Positions 16,978 through 24,066 of a stretch of DNA of 35,464 nt are shown here, one piece after another. The translations under genes and the position numbers were made by a program. The notes beneath the pieces are model-generated. The model ran no database searches, was not told where the DNA came from, and saw nothing but the letters and a program-made list of their open reading frames with translations. The DNA comes from Ruminococcaceae bacterium YAD3003 (GTDB lineage: Bacteria > Bacillota > Clostridia > Saccharofermentanales > Saccharofermentanaceae). The DNA is taken from NCBI GenBank assembly GCA_900107185.1, contig FNPA01000018.1, positions 1 to 35,464 of the forward strand, in the 5' to 3' direction. How positions within the stretch are numbered: position 1 is the stretch's first letter; each line of letters opens with the position of its first letter.

Positions 16978-17432
16978 TATATTGTCTCCTTAATCTTTAA
17001 TACTATTACAACAACAAGAATCAAAACCATAAAAGGATAAAACAGAAGGATACTTGGAGAGAAAACACAATCTATGATTCTTGCTTTTGCTAGTTTTCTA
17101 TTATTTGTAAGATCCATAGAAAAATCGATGCGGTGTTTTCCGCTACGTACTTGTTCATATAAATATCGGTATTTCTTTTCAAGAATTAAATAATATGTAT
17201 CCATACAGGCAAAAGCTAAGACAGGAATAAATGAAAGAATCAATATAGTTACATTTATTCCGCTATAACTCAAAGTGGAAATCCCAGCAACTATTGTAGC
17301 TGCAAAGCCCTTAAAAATCGCAGAAATAGTGGACATTCTGCAAATGGGTTCCTGTATCATTTGCAAATACTCTGTTTTTTTGTCATTTGAAGGTTCACTT
17401 CCAACATCTTTTATGCTTTTTTGTTTTGACAT
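16977..17432 (-). CDS. Three-TM membrane protein paired with the TIR protein
   Basis: The protein has 151 residues. A polar N-terminus is followed by YLQMIQEPICRMS, TM1 (about 39-57), TM2 (about 60-82), a cytoplasmic helix (LEKKYRYLYEQVR), IDFSMD, and TM3 (about 126-147). I recall this pattern (LQMIQ, two helices, RxLYxxVR, DFSM, last helix) in small membrane proteins encoded beside TIR genes in defence islands. It resembles SLATT-type pore-forming effectors in layout. AGGAG stands 8 nt before the ATG. It is the first gene of a minus-strand two-gene unit, transcribed away from hsdM. Role as a membrane-damaging effector triggered by the TIR product is inference. Confidence 0.7.
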   Translation of the reverse strand: MSKQKSIKDVGSEPSNDKKTEYLQMIQEPICRMSTISAIFKGFAATIVAGISTLSYSGINVTILILSFIPVLAFACMDTYYLILEKKYRYLYEQVRSGKHRIDFSMDLTNNRKLAKARIIDCVFSPSILLFYPFMVLILVVVIVLKIKETI

Positions 17433-17672
17433 ACTGCATACTCCTACATATAAGATTGTATTTGTTTTATTTTCTCAAAAATATTCAGAAATAAAACGCC
17501 GTTAATGGGACAGTTTTTAGGTTGAGAGCGACGTTGGGAGCGAGAAAAAATGGATTAGCGTTGTTTGAAGGCTGAATTAGTGACCATAAACTTGAAAGTT
17601 GTAGCAAGATGTGACATTTTTGTGCCGCGTAAATTGGTATAATTATTAGAAATAAAAAATGGAAGTGCATTT
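17433..17672. promoter_or_regulatory. Divergent promoter region between the TIR unit and hsdM
   Basis: Toward hsdM, 17635-17643 is TGGTATAAT, an extended -10 about 30 bp upstream of the start codon, with GTGACA (17611-17616) too far for a standard -35. The extended element may suffice. Toward the TIR unit the minus strand has TTGAGA about 17-19 bp before TTATAT, a weaker pair. No gene lies in the 240 bp. Confidence 0.5.
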
Positions 17673-19166
17673 ATGAATGAAGTAACAACCAGCCAAGAGT
17701 TGTTTAACCATCTCTTTGAGGCTTGTAACATATTAAGAGGTCCAATTAATCAGGATGAGTATAAAAGCTATGTAACTCCTATCCTGTTTTTCAAGCGGTT
17801 ATCTGATGTTTACGACGAAGAAACTCAAATAGCGTTAAAAGAATCTGATGGTGACGAGGAGTATGCAGCATTCCCGGAAAACCATAGTTTTGTTATCCCT
17901 GACGGATGCCATTGGAATGATGTAAGAGAGACCAGCGAAAATGTTGGTTCGGCAATAGTTAATGCTATGTATGGAATTGAACGTGCCAATCCCGACCGTC
18001 TTTCCGGTGTGTTTAGCAGTTTCGATGATGCTACGTGGACAGATAAAACCAAGTTAAGCGATGAACGACTTAAAAATCTTGTAGAGCATATGTCGAAGAT
18101 ACGAGTTGGAAACAACGATTATGCGGCGGATGTTATGGGCGATGCTTACGAGTATTTGATTAAGAAATTTGCCGATCTTTCAAAGAAAAATGCGGGTGAG
18201 TTCTATACTCCAAGAACGATTGTTAAATTGCTGGTAATGCTTATGTCTCCTCAGGCAGGAGAGACAGTCTATGATCCTGCATGCGGTACCGGAGGCATGC
18301 TTATTGAAGCGATTCGTTATATGAATAACGACCAACTTACATACGGCAAGATTTATGGTCAAGAGAAGAATCTATCTACATCTGCTATCGCAAGAATGAA
18401 TTTGTTTCTACATGGCGCAAGGGATTTTAAAGTTACTCAAGGCGATACATTGAGATCTCCTAACTATATTAACAATGGTCAATTACAAACTTTTGATTGT
18501 GTTATAGCTAATCCGCCTTTTGGGCTTAAGAACTGGGGCGCAGATGCTTTTGAAACAGATCTTTACGGTCGTAATATTTGGGGTTGTCCTTCTGATTCCA
18601 ATGCCGACTATGCATGGTTGCAGCATATGATTAAGTCCATGAATCCAGCAACAGGTCGAGTGGCTGTTGTTATGCCCCAGGGTGTGTTGTTCCATGGCGG
18701 CAAAGAGGGTGAGATTCGAAAACAGATAATTGAATCAGATAAGATTGAATGCGTCATTACTCTGGTTGGTGGTGTTTTCTATGGTGCTGGCGTTTCGGCA
18801 TGTCTCTTGTTGCTGAATAATCAAAAGGTTCCAGAGCACAAAGACAAAATCTGTATGATTGATGCTACGAGTATATATACTCCGGCCAGAGCACAGAACT
18901 TTATGTCAGAAGACGATATTCAGAAAGTGTTTAACCTATATTCGAATTATAAAGATGTACTGGAATATGTGAGAATCGTCGATGTTGAAGATATCAGAAA
19001 GAAAGATTACGCGCTTTCTGTAAACACATATATTCAAAAGAAAGAACAGGAAGTCGTTGATCCTGCTGTAGTTCGTCAGAAGTATTTTGATGCCTTGAAA
19101 GAAGTCAAAGAGGCAGAAGAAAAAATGAAAAAACTCTTAATTGAAGGCGGTTATATAAATGAGTAA
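17673..19166 (+). CDS. hsdM: Type I restriction-modification DNA methyltransferase subunit M (first copy)
   Basis: The protein has 497 residues, the usual HsdM length. The N-terminal helical HsdM domain (LFNHLFEACNILRG) is followed by the adenine-N6 methyltransferase domain: SAM motif I YDPACGTGGM (from 200) and the catalytic NPPF (280-283). A coiled tail (EVKEAEEKMKKLL) probably contacts HsdS. It transfers a methyl group from SAM to adenine in the bipartite site read by HsdS, protecting host DNA. GGAAG precedes the ATG, and an extended -10 lies about 30 bp upstream. Its end overlaps the second hsdM by 8 bp. Both copies keep all catalytic residues, so neither is an obvious decoy. Confidence 0.95.
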   Translation: MNEVTTSQELFNHLFEACNILRGPINQDEYKSYVTPILFFKRLSDVYDEETQIALKESDGDEEYAAFPENHSFVIPDGCHWNDVRETSENVGSAIVNAMYGIERANPDRLSGVFSSFDDATWTDKTKLSDERLKNLVEHMSKIRVGNNDYAADVMGDAYEYLIKKFADLSKKNAGEFYTPRTIVKLLVMLMSPQAGETVYDPACGTGGMLIEAIRYMNNDQLTYGKIYGQEKNLSTSAIARMNLFLHGARDFKVTQGDTLRSPNYINNGQLQTFDCVIANPPFGLKNWGADAFETDLYGRNIWGCPSDSNADYAWLQHMIKSMNPATGRVAVVMPQGVLFHGGKEGEIRKQIIESDKIECVITLVGGVFYGAGVSACLLLLNNQKVPEHKDKICMIDATSIYTPARAQNFMSEDDIQKVFNLYSNYKDVLEYVRIVDVEDIRKKDYALSVNTYIQKKEQEVVDPAVVRQKYFDALKEVKEAEEKMKKLLIEGGYINE

Positions 19167-20664
19167 TAGAATCTCTATGGAAGAATTAGAATCATATTTG
19201 TGGGGTTCTGCTGTTCTGCTTAGAACTAGTATAGACGCAGGTGCCTATAAACAATATATATTTCCGCTTTTATTCTTCAAACGTATTTGTGATGTTTATG
19301 ATGAAGAATGCGAGAAGATTCTCGAAGAATATGATGGAGATGAAAGTGCTCTGGAATGGGAAGAAAACCATCTATTTATAGTGCCCAAGGGTGCTCACTG
19401 GAACGATGTAAGATCAAAAACAGAAAATATTGGCGCAGCACTCGTTGATGCATTCTCGAAAATTCAGAATGCTAATAATGAAAAACTTCAAGGAGTTTTT
19501 GGAGATGCAGCATGGACAAATAAAAATCGACTTCCAGATAGACTGTTGAAAGATCTTATCGAACATTTTAGTTCGAAAACTCTCTCATTGGAAAACTGCC
19601 CGGAAGATGAACTTGGTCAGGGTTATGAGTATCTGATTAAGAAGTTCGCAGATGATAGTGGCCATACTGCACAAGAGTTTTACACTAATCGTACAGTTGT
19701 GCATTTAATGACGGAAATGCTTAAACCTCAATCTGGTGAAAGCATATACGATCCAACGTGTGGTTCGGCGGGAATGTTAATATCTGCTATTGCATACTTG
19801 AAGGAAAAAGGTCAGGAATGGCGAAATGTAAAAGTATATGGGCAAGAAATAAACTCGCTTACTTCTGCTATTGGAAAAATGAATTTGTTTCTTCATGGCG
19901 TAAGGGATTTTTCCATTATCAATGATGATACTTTGGTACGACCAGCTTTTATTGAGAATGGACAGTTAAAGCGTTTTAATCTAGTATTGGCAAATCCTCC
20001 ATACTCAATAAGCCAATGGGATAGAGATGCATTTGCATCTGATAAATATGGTCGTAACTTTTTAGGTGTTCCACCGCAAGGAATGGCAGATTTTGCGTTT
20101 TTACAGCATATTTTGAAGAGTTTAAGCACTAATAATGGACGATGCGCGATTCTATTGCCACGTGGAATACTAAGTCGATATGCAGAGATTCAATTAAGGG
20201 AAAATTTGGTGAAGAGCGATTTGGTTGATACAGTTATTGCTGTTGGGAAAGGCCTTTTTTATAATTCGCCAATGGAAGCATGCATACTTGTTTGTAAAAC
20301 GAATAAGCCTCAAAATAGAAAGCATAAAGTGTTATTTATAAATGCTTCTGACTATACAACAAGAATATCAAAACAGAGTTATTTATCTGACGAGCATATC
20401 ACAATCATTGCTGATACATTTGAAAAGTTTGAAGAAATACCAGATTTTTCTAAAATAGTCGACAATGACGAAATTATCAAAAACGATTCGTCGTTAAGTG
20501 TCACATTGTATGTTCCCAAATCATTAGATGATGAAAATGATATTGATGTTGATAAACCCTCTGTTGAAGAGTGCTTAAATGTCTGGAGAAAACAGTCAAA
20601 GCTGTTTCACCATGAATATGAGATGTTATCTGACATAGTAATGGGAGGCAATCGTGAGAGTTAA
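19159..20664 (+). CDS. hsdM: Type I restriction-modification DNA methyltransferase subunit M (second, diverged copy)
   Basis: The protein has 501 residues and is collinear with the first HsdM (SYLWGSAVLLRTSIDAGAYK, FPLLFFKRICDVYDEE) but clearly diverged. Motif I is YDPTCGSAGM (Asp198 to Cys201) and the catalytic motif NPPY (279-282), both intact. Classic type I enzymes use two identical M chains per S. Here two different ones are encoded together with one S, so a heterodimeric M1M2S enzyme is possible. It overlaps hsdM1 by 8 bp and hsdS by 11 bp, consistent with coupled, equal expression. Confidence 0.95.
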   Translation: MSNRISMEELESYLWGSAVLLRTSIDAGAYKQYIFPLLFFKRICDVYDEECEKILEEYDGDESALEWEENHLFIVPKGAHWNDVRSKTENIGAALVDAFSKIQNANNEKLQGVFGDAAWTNKNRLPDRLLKDLIEHFSSKTLSLENCPEDELGQGYEYLIKKFADDSGHTAQEFYTNRTVVHLMTEMLKPQSGESIYDPTCGSAGMLISAIAYLKEKGQEWRNVKVYGQEINSLTSAIGKMNLFLHGVRDFSIINDDTLVRPAFIENGQLKRFNLVLANPPYSISQWDRDAFASDKYGRNFLGVPPQGMADFAFLQHILKSLSTNNGRCAILLPRGILSRYAEIQLRENLVKSDLVDTVIAVGKGLFYNSPMEACILVCKTNKPQNRKHKVLFINASDYTTRISKQSYLSDEHITIIADTFEKFEEIPDFSKIVDNDEIIKNDSSLSVTLYVPKSLDDENDIDVDKPSVEECLNVWRKQSKLFHHEYEMLSDIVMGGNRES

Positions 20665-21820
20665 ATTAGGTGATGTAATAAACAAGGTAGTGGAAAACGT
20701 TGATAGACACAATACGGATTTAGAGTTTTATGTTGGTGGTGAACACATAATAAGCGAATCTATTTGTATATATGATGGTGGAATGCTTGATTCAGAAAAA
20801 GGAAAAACTCTTGGATATCAGTTCCAGTTTAGATTTTGCAAAGATGATGTGCTATTTATGACAAAGAATCCATATTTAAAAAAATGCGCTAAAGTATGTT
20901 TTGATGGAATCTGTTCAATAGCAACTTTTGTTCTTCGAACTAAAGATGAGAATGTAGTATCGCAACGTTTTTTGCCAATTTTACTTCAGACATCTTCTTT
21001 TTGGGATTACCTAGAGGCAAATAAGAGTGGTTCTGTAAATTATTTTATAACATGGAAAACATTGTCAGCTTATGAATTTGACCTGCCTTCAATTGAGAAA
21101 CAGCACAAAATAGCTGATTTAGCATGGTCGATTGAGCGGACAAAGCTTTCATATGAAAGCTTAATTAAAGCTACGGATGATTTGGTCAAATCTCAATTTA
21201 TCGAGATGTTTGGGGATCCAATTGAAAACCCGTTAGGAATTAAAAAGTGTGAATTGCAAGAGTTTATTTCTGCTGATTGTTCGATAAGTTACGGCATAGT
21301 AAAAACTGAGGATGATGTACCAGATGGGGTTCCAGTTTTTAGACCAGTTGATATCGTAAATGGAAGACGTCCGCAGCTATCTGAATTAAAGAAAACATCA
21401 CACGAGATTTCAGATACGTACAAGCGCTCGATCCTTACCGGTAGGGATATGCTTATAACCGTTAGAGCAAATATTGCTGATACGTTGATTGTAGATGATG
21501 AGTTCAAGGGATGTAATGTGGGAAGAGGTATTGTACCTATAAGGACAAATGAAGAGGTTATGAGTCTTGACTTTCTTAGAGCTCAGATAGAATACACGAC
21601 TATGAAAGATCACATTAAGTCATTTGCTAAAGGGGTAACATTACTGGGACTTAACATGGCTGATTTGAGGAAGATAGAGTTTATTATACCTAATAGAGAT
21701 CAACAAGATGCCTTTGTTAAGATAGTTAAACAGAGCGATAAATCAAAATTTGAATTAAAAAAAGCAATATCTCATTTGACGATATTATATAAGCAGATAA
21801 TTAGAGAGAGTCTTGGTTAA
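20654..21820 (+). CDS. hsdS: Type I restriction-modification specificity subunit S (expressed copy)
   Basis: The protein has 388 residues, complete: TRD1 (about 1-150), central conserved helix region ending LVKSQFIEMFGDP (about 178-190), TRD2 (about 195-350) and a C-terminal conserved part (KQSDKSKFELKKAISHL). The two TRDs bind the two halves of the target, and the conserved helices act as spacer and dock HsdM. It starts with GTG at 20654, which has GGAGG five bases upstream, and overlaps hsdM2. Identical DNA repeats lie at the start and end of TRD2 and recur around the silent cassettes at 22875-24039, so this is the expression locus for cassette exchange. Confidence 0.93.
   Translation: MRVKLGDVINKVVENVDRHNTDLEFYVGGEHIISESICIYDGGMLDSEKGKTLGYQFQFRFCKDDVLFMTKNPYLKKCAKVCFDGICSIATFVLRTKDENVVSQRFLPILLQTSSFWDYLEANKSGSVNYFITWKTLSAYEFDLPSIEKQHKIADLAWSIERTKLSYESLIKATDDLVKSQFIEMFGDPIENPLGIKKCELQEFISADCSISYGIVKTEDDVPDGVPVFRPVDIVNGRRPQLSELKKTSHEISDTYKRSILTGRDMLITVRANIADTLIVDDEFKGCNVGRGIVPIRTNEEVMSLDFLRAQIEYTTMKDHIKSFAKGVTLLGLNMADLRKIEFIIPNRDQQDAFVKIVKQSDKSKFELKKAISHLTILYKQIIRESLG
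21186..21217 (+). repeat. Left boundary repeat L1 (inside hsdS)
   Basis: A 32-bp sequence shared perfectly with 23441-23472. Its 20-bp core tctcaatttatcgagatgtt is also present at 22875-22894. It encodes SQFIEMFGD at the start of TRD2. Confidence 0.85.
21729..21751 (+). repeat. Right boundary repeat R1 (inside hsdS)
   Basis: Contains cagagcgataaatcaaaat, repeated at 23413-23433 and 23972-23992. It encodes QSDKSKF after TRD2. Confidence 0.85.
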
Positions 21821-21880
21821 GTCATGAGGATGTCCTTTGTTGTGTTATGAAAAAAGTAGTAACCCAAGGAGGATTGAATT

Positions 21881-22858
21881 ATGATAAATCAAGTAATAAC
21901 CAATATCCAAAACGAGCTTTGTGATGTTTTGGATGAAATTCAAATGCAAAAGCTTCTACAGTCACTCAACAAACACCTGCCCAAGCTCGCAAATAACAGA
22001 AATTGTAATAAAAGCAACAGCCTTGAATATCTTCCATTATTTATTTCTGCCAAACGAGTTGAGGGTTGTTCAGAAAAGTCTCTTAGATATTATGAATCTA
22101 CAATTCGTAATATGATTGATGCTATTAACAAACCTGCATGTCTTATTACTACGGAAGAACTTCGTGCATATTTAGATTCATACCAGAGAAAAGGTACTAT
22201 CAGCAAAGTTACACTAGATAATGTGCGCCGCATACTATCTAGTTTTTTCTCATGGCTGGAAGATGAGGATTATATTTTAAAGAGTCCGGTACGGCGAATT
22301 CATAAAGTTAAGACTGGAGTAACAGTAAAGGAAACGTACACAGATGAAAACCTTGAGTTGATGCGAGACCATTGTAATAATCTTAGAGATCTTGCAATGA
22401 TAGACCTTTTAGCATCTACAGGGATCAGAGTAGGCGAGCTGGTTAGAATTAATATTCAAGATATTGATTTTGAGAAACGAGAATGCATTGTTTTCGGAAA
22501 GGGTAATAAGGAACGCAAAGTATATTTTGATGCTCGAACGAAGATACATTTGCAAAAATACATTAGAGAACGACTAGATAACAATGAAGCATTATTTGTT
22601 TCTCTTCTGTATCCCTTTGAACGTTTAAAAATTAGTGGTGTTGAAATCAGATTGCGTAAAATTGGTAGAGAATTAGATTTAATGAAAGTACATCCTCACA
22701 AATTTAGAAGGACCCTAGCTACTATGGCTATTGATAAGGGCATGCCAATTGAACAAGTACAGCAATTGCTAGGCCATCAGAGTATTGATACTACTCTGCA
22801 GTATGCAATGGTTAATCAGAATAATGTAAAAGAATCTCACAGAAAGTATATTGGTTAA
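21881..22858 (+). CDS. Tyrosine recombinase/integrase inside the type I RM locus
   Basis: The protein has 325 residues: an N-terminal core-binding domain (SAM-like, about 45-150) and the catalytic domain with Arg183 (TGIRVGEL), a Lys in the GKGNKERK turn, His273 and Arg276 (HKFR), His299 (LLGHQSI) and the nucleophile Tyr308 (LQYAMV). All the hallmark residues are present, so it should be active. AAGGAGG lies 8 nt before the ATG. Recombinases at this position in hsd loci switch HsdS domains, usually by inversion between silent and expressed hsdS. Here all hsdS segments point the same way, so excision/insertion or exchange between direct repeats is more likely. It lies between the complete hsdS and the two silent cassettes. 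Its 3' end overlaps the TTG-started frame of the first. Confidence 0.93.
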   Translation: MINQVITNIQNELCDVLDEIQMQKLLQSLNKHLPKLANNRNCNKSNSLEYLPLFISAKRVEGCSEKSLRYYESTIRNMIDAINKPACLITTEELRAYLDSYQRKGTISKVTLDNVRRILSSFFSWLEDEDYILKSPVRRIHKVKTGVTVKETYTDENLELMRDHCNNLRDLAMIDLLASTGIRVGELVRINIQDIDFEKRECIVFGKGNKERKVYFDARTKIHLQKYIRERLDNNEALFVSLLYPFERLKISGVEIRLRKIGRELDLMKVHPHKFRRTLATMAIDKGMPIEQVQQLLGHQSIDTTLQYAMVNQNNVKESHRKYIG

Positions 22859-22874
22859 TATCGGAAATATCCTA

Positions 22875-22894
22875 TCTCAATTTATCGAGATGTT
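22875..22894 (+). repeat. Left boundary repeat L2
   Basis: The 20-bp core tctcaatttatcgagatgtt, identical to L1 and L3, opens silent cassette 2. Confidence 0.85.
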
Positions 22895-23409
22895 CGGTGT
22901 GCCTTTTCAGAACGAAAAAGGATGGCAAACGCAATCCCTGGATGAGGTTTGTACTTACCTGACTGATGGCTCGCACTACAGTCCTAAAGAGGATACAAAT
23001 GGAATTTATCCGATGCTTACTGTAAAAGATATGACGGAGCGAGGATTTGATTATGAGGAATGCAAGCTTATAGGAGAGGAAGAATATGCCAAAATGGTAG
23101 CTAATGGATGTGTTCCTAAAGTTGGAGATGTTTTGGTGGCAAAGGATGGTAGTTACTTTAAGACGGCTTTTGTAATAGAGGATGAAAGAGATCAGGCAGT
23201 GTTATCTTCTATAGCGATTTTGCGTCCAGATAAGGCAAAAATGATTCCACGTTTTATGAGAGAATATCTTATGTCTGGAAAAGTATTAGCGGCAGTAGAA
23301 AGTGAGTATATCACTGGAACAGCGATTAAAAGAGTTATTTTGAAAAAACTAAAAACTATGCCAATCTATATTCCGCCAATTTCACTGCAAGAAAACTATG
23401 TCGCACTGG

Positions 23410-23435
23410 TGGAACAGAGCGATAAATCAAAATTT
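23410..23435 (+). repeat. Right boundary repeat R2
   Basis: The copy of the R repeat after cassette 2. The 24 bp from 23410 (tggaacagagcgataaat and on) also match R3 perfectly. Only 5 bp separate R2 from L3, so cassettes are joined end to end. Confidence 0.85.
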
Positions 23436-23440
23436 AACGT

Positions 23441-23472
23441 TCAAATCTCAATTTATCGAGATGTTTGGGGAT
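23441..23472 (+). repeat. Left boundary repeat L3
   Basis: A 32-bp perfect copy of L1. It opens cassette 3, one reading frame away from cassette 2. Confidence 0.85.
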
Positions 23473-23968
23473 TTGCGTGAGAATTCAAAAGGATATGATT
23501 TAAAACCATTATCGGGACTTCTGCTTATAGAACGAGGTGGATCTCCGAGACCGATTGCTGACTTTGTTACTGACGCTGCTGACGGAGTGAATTGGATCAA
23601 AATTGGGGATGCGAACGAAGGTTCAATTTACATTACGCATACGAAAGAAAAGATCAAGCCAGAGGGAGCGAAAAAGTCACGCTACGTTAAACCGGGGGAT
23701 TTTCTTCTAAGTAATTCCATGAGTTTTGGCCATCCTTACATACTGACAATAGATGGGTATATTCATGACGGATGGCTTGTACTGAGAGATGAAAAGGGCG
23801 TGTTTGACAAGAAATTCTTGTATGCATTGCTTTCAAGTAGTTATGCTGCATCGTCATTTGAGGCTATGGCAGCCGGTAGTGTTGTTAAGAATCTAAACAA
23901 AGATCTGGTCGGGCGGCTTACTGTTCCTGTTCCTGTGATGGAAGAGCAAAAACGGTATGCGGACTTTT

Positions 23969-23992
23969 TGGAACAGAGCGATAAATCAAAAT
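23969..23992 (+). repeat. Right boundary repeat R3
   Basis: A 24-bp perfect copy of R2 (23410-23433). It ends cassette 3 and, with it, the array. Homology stops soon after. Confidence 0.85.
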
Positions 23993-24024
23993 GTGTTGTT
24001 CAAACTATCTTAACTTTTGCAATG

Positions 24025-24030
24025 TATAAT
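24025..24030 (+). promoter_or_regulatory. Possible -10 element for hsdR
   Basis: TATAAT occurs 37 bp upstream of the hsdR start chosen here, after the silent cassettes. No good -35 is visible. A separate promoter would keep hsdR expressed whatever happens in the cassette array. Confidence 0.25.
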
Positions 24031-24066
24031 ACATATTAGATGATTTTTACTGTTGAGGGTCTGCTT

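Larger units (their letters stand above)
22851..23480 (+). pseudogene. Silent HsdS half: target-recognition cassette 2
   Basis: This open frame of 209 codons begins at TTG 22851, or at ATG 22890, without any clear ribosome site. It encodes one TRD: from SQFIEMFGVPFQNEKGW through LTDGSHYSPKED to VEQSDKSKFNVQ, then leaves the HsdS reading frame (ISIYRDVWGFA) at the next cassette. It lacks the N-terminal half and the C-terminal conserved part. Repeats L2 (22875) and R2 (23410) bound the TRD exactly where L1 and R1 bound TRD2 of the complete hsdS, so exchange would give an in-frame new specificity. It is probably not translated by itself. Confidence 0.75.
23398..24039 (+). pseudogene. Silent HsdS half: target-recognition cassette 3
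   Basis: The open frame has 213 codons from an ATG at 23398 that lies in another frame of cassette 2 and has no ribosome site. The HsdS-like part starts at KSQFIEMFGDLREN and holds one TRD (LSGLLLIERGGSPRPIADF, GSVVKNLNKDLVGRL) and ends LEQSDKSKCVVQ, then random residues. It differs in sequence from the other two TRDs. It is bounded by L3 (23441) and R3 (23969). As with cassette 2, it lacks the other half of HsdS and is probably a donor of specificity rather than a working subunit. It ends 27 bp before the hsdR start. Confidence 0.75.

Noticed and set aside
17673-20664. The second hsdM as a decaying duplicate
   Set aside because: Both copies have full length and intact SAM and NPPF/NPPY motifs with overlapping starts, so selection seems to keep both.
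20654-24039. Classic invertible hsdS locus
   Set aside because: I looked for reverse-strand copies of the L and R repeats and for an hsdS half on the minus strand and saw none. Only the imperfect L/R relation is inverted.
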